From: Pseudomonas poae
Lineage (GTDB): Bacteria > Pseudomonadota > Gammaproteobacteria > Pseudomonadales > Pseudomonadaceae
Reading direction: 5' to 3'
Assembly (NCBI RefSeq): GCF_001439785.1
Contig: NZ_JYLI01000006.1
Location: 1 to 64,000 of the forward strand
DNA length: 64,000 nt
Under the pieces are notes generated by a model that was not told the origin of the DNA, searched no databases, and worked only from the letters and a program-made list of their open reading frames with translations. A program made the translations under genes and the position numbers. The stretch's first letter is position 1. The number at the start of each line of letters is the position of its first letter. Shown one piece after another: positions 17,756-25,585 of this stretch.

Positions 17756-18478
17756 ATGTCGCTACGCGTCTGCATTCTGGAAACCGATATCCTGCGCCCT
17801 GGCTTGATTGATCAATACCAAGGCTACGGACAGATGTTCAAGCGTCTGTTTTCCCGGCAGCCGATTGCCGCCGAGTTTGTCGTCTACAACGTCGTGCAGG
17901 GCGAATACCCGCCGGATGACGAAGCTTTCGATGCGTACCTGATCACCGGCAGCAAGGCCGACTCCTTCGGAACCGACCCCTGGATCCAGACCCTCAAGAC
18001 GTATGTGATGGAGCGTTACGCGCGCGGCGACAAATTGCTCGGTATTTGTTTCGGACACCAGTTATTGGCATTGCTGCTCGGCGGCAAGACCGAACGCGCG
18101 AGCCAGGGCTGGGGCATGGGCACTCACGATTACACGCTTGATGCCAAGGCCCCGTGGATGAGCCCGGAGGTACCGGAGCTGACGCTGCTGATCAGTCATC
18201 AGGACCAGGTCACCACCTTGCCGGCCAACGCCACGGTTATCGCCTCGAGTGAATTCTGCCCCATCGCCGCCTACCACATCGGTGATCAAGTATTGTGCTT
18301 CCAGGGCCATCCTGAATTCGTCGCTGATTACTCCCGCGAGCTGCTGGAAATTCTTCAGACAACGCTTGGGGAAAAGGTCTACACCCATGGCGTCGCAAGC
18401 CTGGAGCGAGACCACCACGGCGCCACCGTGGCGGAATGGATGATGCGCTTCGTGGCGCACAAACCCGAGTCGGCTTAA
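17756..18478 (+). CDS. Class I glutamine amidotransferase-like protein
   Basis: A 240-residue cytosolic protein of the GATase-1 family. The nucleophile elbow is GICFGHQLLA (Cys near position 101), and the catalytic His/Glu pair is in GHPEF. It may hydrolyse glutamine or a gamma-glutamyl compound, as in the PuuD/YfeJ-like stand-alone members. The start MSLRVCILETD at 17756 opens straight into the first beta strand. Its stop overlaps that of the convergent corA gene by three bases (TTAA). Confidence 0.82.
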   Translation: MSLRVCILETDILRPGLIDQYQGYGQMFKRLFSRQPIAAEFVVYNVVQGEYPPDDEAFDAYLITGSKADSFGTDPWIQTLKTYVMERYARGDKLLGICFGHQLLALLLGGKTERASQGWGMGTHDYTLDAKAPWMSPEVPELTLLISHQDQVTTLPANATVIASSEFCPIAAYHIGDQVLCFQGHPEFVADYSRELLEILQTTLGEKVYTHGVASLERDHHGATVAEWMMRFVAHKPESA

Positions 18479-19446
18479 AGCCAGCCCGACCGCTTGAAGC
18501 TGGCCCACAGGCTGATGCAGCCGGTGGCAATCAACCCGAGCACCGCGAAGTAGCCGTAGTGCCATTGCAGCTCGGGCATGTTCTGGAAATTCATCCCGTA
18601 AATCCCCGCCACCGCCGTGGGGAATGCCAGGATCGCTGCCCACGCGGCGAACTTGCGCTGCACCACGCTCTGCCGTGACGCCTCCAGCAAGACGCCGATC
18701 TCGATGGTCTGGCTGGCGATATCGCGCAGAGTGGTGAGGTCTTCCATCTGCCGCGTCACGTGGATCTGCACATCACGGAAGTAAGGGCGCATGTTCTTGT
18801 CGATAAACGGGAAGCTCAGCTTCTGCAGTTCCTGGCTGATCTCCACCATCGGCGCCACATGGCGCTTGAGCCGCAGCACATCGCGGCGCAGGCCGTGGAT
18901 CTTCTGTATATCGCGTTCGCTCAGCGAGCTGCACAGCACATTGCGCTCCAGCTCATCGATCTCGGCATGGATCGCTTCACTCACCGGCTGATAGTTCTCG
19001 GTGACGAAATCCAGCAGCGCATAGAGTACGAAATCTTCCCCATGCTCCAGTAACAGTGGCCGTGCCTCACAGCGCTGACGCACAAAGCCGTAGGACGCCG
19101 AGTGGCCGTTGCGTGCGGTGATGATGTAGCCGTTGCCGGCAAAAATATGGGTTTCGATAAACTCCAGCTTGCCGTTCTCGCGCACCGGCGAGTAGGTGAC
19201 GATAAACAGCGCGTCGCCGAAGGTCTCGAGCTTCGGGCGGCTGTGCTTTTCCATGGCGTCTTCGATTGCCAGTTCGTGCAGATTGAACTGGCGCTGCAGG
19301 TTGGTCAGCTCCAGGGTGCTGGGCTCTTCCAGCCCGATCCAGACAAAATGATTCGGTTTGGCGGCCCAGGCCGCGCCTTCATCAAGGGTGATATCCGTGA
19401 CTTTCTTGCCATCGCTGTAAACGGCTGCCGCAACAACTCTACCCAT
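18475..19446 (-). CDS. corA: CorA-family magnesium/divalent cation transporter
   Basis: A 323-residue inner-membrane channel protein. It has a large cytoplasmic N-terminal domain (about 1-260) and two membrane helices at the C terminus. The signature YGMN follows the first helix, with MPEL in the periplasmic loop. The protein imports Mg2+ and possibly Co2+ as a pentamer. The ATG at 19446 (MGRVVAAAVYS) is chosen over a GTG four codons upstream because it has AGAAG at ribosome-binding distance. A second CorA-superfamily protein (cmaX) lies at 52 kb. Confidence 0.93.
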   Translation of the reverse strand: MGRVVAAAVYSDGKKVTDITLDEGAAWAAKPNHFVWIGLEEPSTLELTNLQRQFNLHELAIEDAMEKHSRPKLETFGDALFIVTYSPVRENGKLEFIETHIFAGNGYIITARNGHSASYGFVRQRCEARPLLLEHGEDFVLYALLDFVTENYQPVSEAIHAEIDELERNVLCSSLSERDIQKIHGLRRDVLRLKRHVAPMVEISQELQKLSFPFIDKNMRPYFRDVQIHVTRQMEDLTTLRDIASQTIEIGVLLEASRQSVVQRKFAAWAAILAFPTAVAGIYGMNFQNMPELQWHYGYFAVLGLIATGCISLWASFKRSGWL

Positions 19447-19488
19447 GATGCTGATCACTTCTAGTCGGGAGGACAGGAGTTGGGCAGC

Positions 19489-20232
19489 TTAGCCTGATTG
19501 ACGTTCCGTTGTTGCTCCGGCAATTTCACGGTCCATGGCGGTGATGCATTCATCCATCTGCGCCTGGCACACTTGCATCAACGCTGGAATGTCATCCGCC
19601 GTCAGGCCCGCCGTCGGAATCGGCGCCAACGACCGTATGAGCACATCGCCACTGTTCCAGCGATTAAGCTGCATATGCGTCACGTAATTGCTGACACACA
19701 CCTGCACGATGGGCACACCCGCCGCAATCGCCATATGAAACGCGCCTTTTTTGAATGGCAACAAGCCCTTGCCCAGATTTCGCGTGCCCTCCGGGAACAC
19801 CCAGATCGACGTGTCTTCATGCTGCAGGGTACGCGTAGTGGTCAGCATCGCGCGGCGCGCCTTGTGCGCATTGCCCCGGTCGATCAGCACATTGCCCGCC
19901 AGCCAGAACAGCTGGCCGAACAGTGGCACCCATTTCAGGCTTTTCTTGGCGATACACACGGTGCGGTGGGGCACCACGGTGCCCAGCACAAACAGGTCAT
20001 AGTTTGACTGGTGATTGGCGATCACCACGCAGGTCCCCGGCTTATCACGCAGCGAGTCGACATTGGCCTTCACGTTCAGGCGCAAAATCCACATCGCCGG
20101 CACTGCGTACAGGCGGGCACACAAGCGACTGTTGTCCGGATTGAACGGTCGGCAAATACCCAACAGCACGCCCAGCACACCGGCGACCATAAAGTGCAGA
20201 CCCATCAACAACATACGCAACAGAAACAGCAT
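19489..20232 (-). CDS. 1-acylglycerol-3-phosphate acyltransferase (PlsC family)
   Basis: A 247-residue membrane enzyme that adds the second acyl chain to lysophosphatidate. The catalytic NHQSNYD motif carries the HX4D signature. It is followed by KKSLKWVP, the substrate motif FPEGTRN, and VPIV. An N-terminal hydrophobic helix (MLFLLRMLLMGLHFMVAGVLG) anchors it. The frame stays open 20 codons upstream, but the Met at 20232 gives the usual family N terminus. One of several PlsC paralogues expected in a pseudomonad. Confidence 0.88.
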   Translation of the reverse strand: MLFLLRMLLMGLHFMVAGVLGVLLGICRPFNPDNSRLCARLYAVPAMWILRLNVKANVDSLRDKPGTCVVIANHQSNYDLFVLGTVVPHRTVCIAKKSLKWVPLFGQLFWLAGNVLIDRGNAHKARRAMLTTTRTLQHEDTSIWVFPEGTRNLGKGLLPFKKGAFHMAIAAGVPIVQVCVSNYVTHMQLNRWNSGDVLIRSLAPIPTAGLTADDIPALMQVCQAQMDECITAMDREIAGATTERQSG

Positions 20233-20395
20233 CGACACGGCCCATCGAGACAAAAGGTGGCGCAGTGTACGGATGTGCACTGTATTCGGCAATTGACCCT
20301 AAGGACGTGGGAGATGGCCGATGTTTAAGCGCATGTTTCAACTAGCGCTGACAAACCCTGTCTGGAGCGGCCAGTAAAGTTTCGGATTTTCTTGT

Positions 20396-20422
20396 AAGAA
20401 AAAGCCCGACACTAGGTCGGGC
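20396..20422 (-). terminator. Terminator of the enoyl-CoA hydratase gene
   Basis: On the minus strand, AGCCCGAC / GTCGGGCT with a CTAGT loop is followed by TTTTTCTT, 24 bp after the stop of the crotonase-family gene. Confidence 0.85.
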
Positions 20423-20445
20423 TTCGGTGGGCGCGGTGCAGGAGC

Positions 20446-21138
20446 TTAACTGAGGCCATGGCTCTGATCCTGGATGATTGCGTCATCCAACGCCTCCAGC
20501 AGTGCCTTGCGCACCTTCAATTTGGTCTGCTTGTGCGCAGCCATATTGATCTTTTTCAACTGCCGCGCCGCTTCCAGAGCCGCTGCGTGCAGTTCCTCCG
20601 GTGCCACCACCTTGTCGAGGAAGCCCGCTTGCAGCGCGCCCTGCGGGTCAAACATCTCGGCGTTGATCACCGAGCGGTGGAATGCCGATTTGCGCAGGCG
20701 ATCGCGCGCCAACTCGATGCCTGCGTGGTGCATGGTCATGCCGATCGCCACTTCGTTCAGGCCAATGCTGAACGGGCCCTCCACGCCGATCCGATAATCC
20801 GCCGACAGCAGCAGGAACGCGCCTTTGGCCACCGCATGCCCGGGGCACGCCACAATCACCGGGAACGGATGCGACAACAGGCGCCGCGCCAGCGTCGAAC
20901 CGGAAGTTACCAGGCCGATGGCCTCCTTGGGGCCTGCGGTCATTACCTTCAAATCATAACCACCCGACAGAATGCCCGGCGTTCCGGTGATGACCACCAC
21001 CGCGCGATCCTTCTCGGCCTGATCCAGTGCCTCATTAAAAGCGCTGACCACCGCCGGAGAAATGGCATTCACCTTGCCGTTGCTCAAGGTCAGGGTCGCG
21101 ATACCTTCTTCGAAGTGGTAGGCAATCAACTCACTCAT
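20446..21138 (-). CDS. Crotonase-fold enoyl-CoA hydratase/isomerase family protein
   Basis: A 230-residue cytosolic enzyme of the crotonase superfamily. The oxyanion-hole region ILSGGYDLKVM and the second motif CPGHAVAKGAFLLLSADYRIG are present. At 230 residues it is shorter than the 255-260 usual for FadB-type hydratases. The position usually held by the first catalytic glutamate reads AVAKGAFLL, so the exact reaction is unclear. It is read alone and has its own terminator. Confidence 0.85.
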   Translation of the reverse strand: MSELIAYHFEEGIATLTLSNGKVNAISPAVVSAFNEALDQAEKDRAVVVITGTPGILSGGYDLKVMTAGPKEAIGLVTSGSTLARRLLSHPFPVIVACPGHAVAKGAFLLLSADYRIGVEGPFSIGLNEVAIGMTMHHAGIELARDRLRKSAFHRSVINAEMFDPQGALQAGFLDKVVAPEELHAAALEAARQLKKINMAAHKQTKLKVRKALLEALDDAIIQDQSHGLS

Positions 21139-21458
21139 GACGCGTTTCCTTGCAGGACTTGTTATAGAAGAATGCAGCAGACGTTACCCACCACGCACGC
21201 CCCGGTAAAGCGCCGTGACTGACTACCCAGTCAGGCTTTTCCCGCACCTGCAAGGGTAGACGGCCCGGAGCAGGGCGTGACAATCGAGTCAGACGCACGC
21301 CGTCAGTGCCCGAGAATGGCACAATCACCACCCCCCGTCGGGTGTGTGCTGGCGGAGCGGTCTAACCGCATGAAAATTCTGAAAAAAACCTTTGCCATCA
21401 GAAAGGCTTTCGACTACATTAGCGCGCCTCGACAGACTGAACTGGTTTGCCGAGATAC
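21139..21458. other. Region upstream of tRNA-Ser
   Basis: About 320 bases without a gene. It contains the promoter of the divergent crotonase gene on the left and the tRNA promoter at 21392-21420 on the right. Confidence 0.6.
21392..21420 (+). promoter_or_regulatory. Sigma-70 promoter of tRNA-Ser
   Basis: TTGCCA and TACATT are separated by 17 bases. They are followed by the GC-rich discriminator AGCGCGCC, typical of stringently controlled stable-RNA promoters. The tRNA begins 38 bp after the -10 box. Confidence 0.75.
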
Positions 21459-21548
21459 GGTGAAGTGTCCGAGTGGCTTAAGGAGCACGCCTGGAAAGTG
21501 TGTATACAAGAAATTGTATCGAGAGTTCGAATCTCTCCTTCACCGCCA
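21459..21548 (+). tRNA. tRNA-Ser (anticodon GGA)
   Basis: A 90-base class II tRNA with the acceptor stem GGTGAAG / CTTCACC, an encoded CCA end and a long variable arm. The anticodon stem CACGC / GTGTG encloses the loop CTGGAAA, giving anticodon GGA, which reads UCC and UCU serine codons. The T arm carries GTTCGAATC. Confidence 0.96.
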
Positions 21549-21563
21549 AATTTGATGTAAACA

Positions 21564-21597
21564 AAACCCCTGGTTTCGAGAGAAACCAGGGGTTTTG
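21564..21597. terminator. Terminator after tRNA-Ser, usable in both directions
   Basis: AAAACCCCTGGTTT and AAACCAGGGGTTTT form a 14-base perfect stem around CGAGAG, so transcripts from either side end in a T-rich tail. Confidence 0.85.
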
Positions 21598-21712
21598 TAG
21601 TTTCTGGCCCTTGCAAAGGCGCGTTCAGGCAACTCGCAACATCATGGGCCATCCGCTGAGGTCTGGCCCATGATACGTCGCGTGCCAGAGTGCTGACTCT
21701 GACAGTTCCTGC

Positions 21713-22048
21713 TTACTGCGCAGCCTTCAATTTGACCACATCACCCGAAATCTTCGTGGTATAGCCGCTCAGTACCCACGCCCAGAACCACTTCTCCTGA
21801 ATTTGTGTATTGATCAGCGCATCACCGCCTTTGGCCTGGATGGCGGCGGTCTGTGCGCGCACGAAGCGGCTGTTCTGGCCGATCGGGATGATGCCGAACA
21901 GCATGACGCCGGTGGCGCTGGCTTCGCTGTGGCCCAGAACGGTGTACTGGCTGCTGTCGTATTGCGGGGATTTGATGGCGGTGCCGGTGCAGCCGGCGAG
22001 GGTGAAGCCGAGAACGGCTGCTGCAACTGCTTGACGGGCGTACTTCAT
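21713..22048 (-). CDS. Small lipoprotein of unknown function
   Basis: A 111-residue protein with a lipoprotein signal (MKYARQAVAAAVLGFTLAGC, lipobox LAGC at 17-20). It is followed by a short domain rich in small and aromatic residues (FGIIPIGQNSRFVRAQ, then EKWFWAWVLSGYTTKISGDVVK). The ATG at 22048 has GGAG at ideal spacing, while the longer frame does not. It probably sits in the outer membrane facing the periplasm. It resembles exported proteins with a conserved GDALIN-like motif, but no function is known. Confidence 0.75.
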   Translation of the reverse strand: MKYARQAVAAAVLGFTLAGCTGTAIKSPQYDSSQYTVLGHSEASATGVMLFGIIPIGQNSRFVRAQTAAIQAKGGDALINTQIQEKWFWAWVLSGYTTKISGDVVKLKAAQ

Positions 22049-22412
22049 TGGTAACTCCATGGGCTGAATATCGAGATTCAATTCTCGAAGGCGCGACACT
22101 CTAATGGCGTGAAGGTCGGATTGAAATCCATCGTAGGAAATTTCCTGGATTTCTGTGGCGAGCGGGCAAACCCTAATGCCGTTCATTTAAGGAACATGTG
22201 TCGGCTTATTGTGGCGAGCGGGCTTGCCCCGCGTTGGGGTGCGAAGCGCCCCCAATCAAGGAAAACGCGGTGTGCATGACGCTGCGCGGAGCATGGTTTT
22301 GGGGCTGCTGCGCAGCCCAACGCAGGACAAGCCTGCTCGCCACAGGGAATCTGCGCTTAACTGAACGGCATTGGGGCTTGCCCGCTCGCCACAAGGCGCG
22401 CCCCGCATTCAA
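22049..22412. other. Repeat-filled intergenic region
   Basis: About 360 bases between two minus-strand genes. The right two thirds is occupied by repeats of the TGTGGCGAGCGGGC family; no gene is seen. Confidence 0.65.
22152..22405. repeat. Cluster of second-family REP elements
   Basis: TGTGGCGAGCGGGC occurs at 22152 and 22209. Its inverse form (GCTCGCCACA) occurs near 22332-22341 and again near 22384-22393. GC-rich inverted segments such as TTGGGGTGCGAAGCGCCCCCAA and GGGGCTGCTGCGCAGCCCA lie between. At least four REP copies of a family distinct from the GTGGGAGG type are interleaved here. Confidence 0.75.
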
Positions 22413-22991
22413 TCAGAGATGCAACCAGGCCAGGCTGCCAAGTACCACGGCCACGCCGCCGGCGGTATACGACAGGCGCTTGAGCCATTCCTTGCGCGTG
22501 AGCAAGGTAATCGCCGCCAACGAGATCGCGATCTGAATCGCGGTCATCGCCTGGGCCCAGCGGTGATGCTGGTGCAGGGCCTCCTCGGACTTGTCATTCC
22601 ATTCTTTGGAGGTCGCTTCAAGTTTCTCCGCCTGTTTGCGTACGTCCTCCTTCTGGCCTTTATAGCGCTGGATTTCATCTGTGTAATGGGCGACGTCGAC
22701 GCCGGGGATGTGGGTGGCCAGTTCGGCCAGATTCTGGCGGCTGGATTTGGCCTGGTAGTAATTCCACTGGTTGGCGGCTTCGGTCTTGAAGATGGCGGCG
22801 TTGTTCTTGTCCATCGCCGCTTCGCTCTCGGTGGAGCCGGCCTGGTAGCTGAGCATGGCGCCGAGGGTGGCCATCAGCGCGGTCATCACGGCAATGCGGC
22901 TGGCGAACCTGTCCCCGCGACCGTGGGCATGTTCAGTAGTGTGTTCGATGTGCTTTTCGTGGGGGCTGGGGACTTCGAAGGCTTCGGACAT
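22413..22991 (-). CDS. DUF4337 membrane protein
   Basis: A 192-residue protein. It has a His-rich N terminus (HEKHIEHTTEHAHGRGDRFAS), one membrane helix (about 33-52), and a long helical, likely coiled-coil region (about 60-140; NQWNYYQAKSSRQN is characteristic of DUF4337). Two further hydrophobic helices lie at the C terminus. Probably an inner-membrane protein of unknown function. It is separated from the lipoprotein gene downstream by the REP cluster and lies 54 bp downstream of the DUF2784 gene. Confidence 0.82.
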   Translation of the reverse strand: MSEAFEVPSPHEKHIEHTTEHAHGRGDRFASRIAVMTALMATLGAMLSYQAGSTESEAAMDKNNAAIFKTEAANQWNYYQAKSSRQNLAELATHIPGVDVAHYTDEIQRYKGQKEDVRKQAEKLEATSKEWNDKSEEALHQHHRWAQAMTAIQIAISLAAITLLTRKEWLKRLSYTAGGVAVVLGSLAWLHL

Positions 22992-23045
22992 GGCGGCGGC
23001 TACAAGCGGACTGAGGGAGTCTGATTCTTCACCGTTAAGGCTGTC

Positions 23046-23411
23046 TCAAGCCTGTCCGTAACGTCGGAAAATTCGCACATACACCGCGATATTGATCAGC
23101 AGTACCAACGCGCCCAAGCCCAGTTGAATCTGCGGTGTGAGCGCGGCCGGGTAAATCAGCGCGAGAATGTAGTGCTCGACAAAGCCGCCGCCGTAGCCGT
23201 CTTGGCCGGCCAGGTGGCGAAACAGGTTTTCCCAGCGTGTCAGCGGGCAGGGCAGATGAAACACCTCGACAACAACGCCCCACGCGGCTGCCGGCAGGTG
23301 CAGCCATAGGATCGGTCGCCATTTCAAGGCGAGCAGCCCGCCGAACAGCGCGAACAGGATGAAACACAGGTGGAACAGCACGAGGCCATCGGCGGCCAGA
23401 CGATAGAGCAT
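23046..23411 (-). CDS. DUF2784 membrane protein
   Basis: A 121-residue protein with three or four predicted membrane helices. It has the conserved DUF2784 features LVLFHLCFILFALFGG at the N terminus and CPLTRWENLFR in the central loop. Inner membrane; function unknown. It lies 54 bp upstream of the DUF4337 gene on the same strand and may be co-transcribed with it. Confidence 0.85.
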   Translation of the reverse strand: MLYRLAADGLVLFHLCFILFALFGGLLALKWRPILWLHLPAAAWGVVVEVFHLPCPLTRWENLFRHLAGQDGYGGGFVEHYILALIYPAALTPQIQLGLGALVLLINIAVYVRIFRRYGQA

Positions 23412-23461
23412 TTTTGATTCCGTTATAAAGTGGCCGAGGGCGAGGTGTCGCGTGAATGACG

Positions 23462-23788
23462 TTATAGCTCAAGTTGAATGGCGTTTATCCCGAACGCCTT
23501 GGCAATTTTTTCCCGAGTGGTCCGGCGAGGTTTACTGACGACCTCTTGCTGGGCAAATTCGGATTGTGAAATACCCAAGCGACCGGCGACCTCTTCCTGG
23601 GTCAGGCCCAAGTGCTCGCGCCACGCCCGGATCGGCGTTGCTCCATCCACCAAGCGGCTTACGACCGCGTGGGGGACCAGATTCGGGTCGTTCTGCTGGG
23701 CCAGATAATGTTCATAAGGAATTACCACGAAGGCTGGGCTGCCCTCCGTATTGTGGATGATCTGTACGGCAGCAGGTTCGTTCGTCAC
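23462..23788 (-). CDS. HTH antitoxin (XRE type), now without its toxin
   Basis: A 108-residue protein. The N-terminal part (1-60; PAFVVIPYEHYLAQ) is typical of antitoxins that fold against a RelE/ParE toxin. A C-terminal XRE helix-turn-helix follows (about 60-108; LTQEEVAGRLGISQSEFAQQE). The GTG at 23788 is preferred because the longer frame up to 23818 overlaps the toxin reading frame. The toxin gene just upstream is internally deleted, so the antitoxin is solitary and may persist as a plain repressor. Confidence 0.78.
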   Translation of the reverse strand: MTNEPAAVQIIHNTEGSPAFVVIPYEHYLAQQNDPNLVPHAVVSRLVDGATPIRAWREHLGLTQEEVAGRLGISQSEFAQQEVVSKPRRTTREKIAKAFGINAIQLEL

Positions 23789-23876
23789 GTTTTTTGACCT
23801 CTTGAATGCTGACCACATGGATGCCGCCGTCCCAGTCGAATTTGACGGATTTTCTGGTCCAGTGGATTGAGTTCAT
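23712..23876 (-). pseudogene. RelE/ParE-type toxin gene with in-frame internal deletion
   Basis: A 54-codon frame begins MNSIHWTRKSVK, the normal N terminus of this toxin group. It then jumps directly to FDWDGGIHVVSIQEVKKRDE, the normal C-terminal strand. About 45-50 central residues, which hold most of the fold, are missing without loss of frame. Reading also continues past the usual end and overlaps the antitoxin start. The product should be inactive. The call rests on remembered family sequences and needs alignment. Confidence 0.65.
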
Positions 23877-24121
23877 TGAAGAGCAATAAGTCTTTTATAA
23901 GGTTTGCAAGGGGCTTTTTCACACCTTTTTACGCAGGTGATCGCGCCGTTCTCACAAATCCTGGACGGCCGTTATGCACGCCGGCTGGTAAAACTGTGAC
24001 GCGATATGAATACCTCACCGTCATCTGAGCCGAGCACAATCCCGAATGAAGGAGGTTGCTTGCAGGCAAGCGTGGCCGCTATTGTGCTGATCTCTCTAGT
24101 CCGTCCAAGGATCCTTCTCCG

Positions 24122-24808
24122 ATGAGTGCACCGCGTACCGCTGTCCCGATCAAGGCCGTGATTTTCGATATGGACGGTTTGCTGCTGGACACTGAAGGCA
24201 TCTATACCGAAGTCACCCAGATCATCGCCGAGCGCTACGGTCGCACCTATGACTGGGGGATCAAGCAGCACATCATCGGGCGCGGCTCACAGGATCTGGC
24301 GGAGTACGTCGTCAAGGCACTGGACCTGCCGATCACCCCGGCGGAGTTCCTGGAAATCCGCGAGCCGCTGATGAGCGAGCGTTTCCCCAAAGCCCTGGGC
24401 ATGCCGGGCGCCGAGGCGCTGGTGCGGCATTTGAAGGCGCACAATATTCCGATTGCCGTGGGCACCAGTTCGTCGCGAAACTCGTTTGGTCACAAGACCA
24501 CTTTGCACCGCGAATGGTTTGGCCTGTTCGGCACCATCGTCACTGCTGACGACCCGGAGGTCGGCGCCGCCAAGCCTGCGCCGGACATCTTCCTCACGGC
24601 CGCCCGCCGCCTGGGCGTGGCGCCGCAGGATTGCCTGGTGTTCGAAGACTCGCCGTTCGGCGTCACGGCTGCCAAAGCCGCGCAGATGACGGCCATTGCG
24701 GTGCCCGATGAAGCCATGGCCGACAGCAAGTACCAGCATGCCGATCAGATCATCCGCAAGCTGGCGGACTTCGACCTGGCCGCCTATGGCCTGCCGCCTC
24801 TGCCTTGA
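24122..24808 (+). CDS. HAD-superfamily phosphatase, similar to pseudouridine-5'-phosphatase
   Basis: A 228-residue HAD-IA phosphohydrolase. Motif I is FDMDGLLLDTE, motif II is the TSSSR segment, the motif III lysine is in AAKPAPDIF, and motif IV is FEDSPFG. The cap domain and tail (LHREWFGLFGTIV, then DFDLAAYGLPPLP) closely recall the human HDHD1 pseudouridine-monophosphatase group. The substrate may therefore be pseudouridine 5'-phosphate or a similar sugar phosphate. The substrate is an inference. The start MSAPRT is preferred over an upstream ATG in the leader. Confidence 0.85.
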   Translation: MSAPRTAVPIKAVIFDMDGLLLDTEGIYTEVTQIIAERYGRTYDWGIKQHIIGRGSQDLAEYVVKALDLPITPAEFLEIREPLMSERFPKALGMPGAEALVRHLKAHNIPIAVGTSSSRNSFGHKTTLHREWFGLFGTIVTADDPEVGAAKPAPDIFLTAARRLGVAPQDCLVFEDSPFGVTAAKAAQMTAIAVPDEAMADSKYQHADQIIRKLADFDLAAYGLPPLP

Positions 24809-24825
24809 ACAGGCAGATCTGATCT

Positions 24826-25554
24826 TCAGCGGCTGAACGTGCCCGGCCAGCCAATGACTTTCTTCGGCCTCGGCGTCGCGTAGGTGCGCACCTTCGAGGT
24901 CGACAAGCCCAGGCGCACAAGGCCCTCGGCAATCGTCACCGCCGCGGTCACGCCGTCCACCACCGGCACGCCGGTGCGCTGGCGGATCTGTTCGTCAAGG
25001 CCGGCCATGCCGCCACAGCCCAGGCAGATCACCTCGGCCTTGTCCTCGGTAATTGCCAATTGGGCCTGGCGAACGATGGCTTCCATGGCGGCCAGCGGAT
25101 CTTCCTCCAGTTCCAGCACCGCCATGCCACTGGCACGCACCGACGCACAGCGCTGATACAAGCCGGCGAGTTTCAGCCGGTCTTCAATCAGCGGCACGGT
25201 GCGGTCCAGGGTGGTCACCACCGAATACGCATGGCCCAGGAACATCGCCGTACTGGCGGCCGCTTCGGTGATGTCCACCACCGGCACGTTCAACAATTCC
25301 TGCAGTCCCTCGCGTCCATGCTCGCCATAGCCGGCCTGGATGACCGCATCGAACGGCTGGTCGTAGGCCATCACCCGGTCCATCACCGCAATGGCCGCCA
25401 GGTAGCTTTCGAAATTGCCCTCCACCGACTCGGCGCCAAAGTAGGGCGTGAGTCCGACAATCTCGGTGCCCGCGCAGGCCACGGTCCGCGCCTGCTCGGC
25501 GATGGCGTCGGTGATGGATTGGGTGGTGTTGACGTTGACCACGAGGATGCGCAT
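24826..25554 (-). CDS. Aspartate/glutamate/hydantoin racemase family protein
   Basis: A 242-residue cytosolic enzyme of the Asp/Glu racemase superfamily. It has the N-terminal signature ILVVNVNTTQSITDAI, the first catalytic Cys region around GYGEHG (Cys replaced), and the second catalytic Cys in CLGCGGMAGLDE. The first half lacks the usual Cys, as in hydantoin or allantoin racemase relatives that still epimerise. An ideal AAGGAGG site precedes the ATG at 25554. Convergent with the HAD gene, possibly upstream in a short operon reading away from cysH. Confidence 0.8.
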   Translation of the reverse strand: MRILVVNVNTTQSITDAIAEQARTVACAGTEIVGLTPYFGAESVEGNFESYLAAIAVMDRVMAYDQPFDAVIQAGYGEHGREGLQELLNVPVVDITEAAASTAMFLGHAYSVVTTLDRTVPLIEDRLKLAGLYQRCASVRASGMAVLELEEDPLAAMEAIVRQAQLAITEDKAEVICLGCGGMAGLDEQIRQRTGVPVVDGVTAAVTIAEGLVRLGLSTSKVRTYATPRPKKVIGWPGTFSR

Positions 25555-25585
25555 GAAACCTCCTTGACGAGTGACAGACGTCGCC

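Noticed and set aside
23789..23818. Longer start of the HTH antitoxin (MWSAFKRSKN)
   Set aside because: These codons overlap the reading frame of the toxin remnant; the GTG at 23788 matches the usual antitoxin N terminus.
24006..24125. A 39-codon frame ending on the HAD start (ATGA overlap)
   Set aside because: Ser/Pro-rich, no convincing ribosome-binding site or domain; could be a leader peptide but there is no support.
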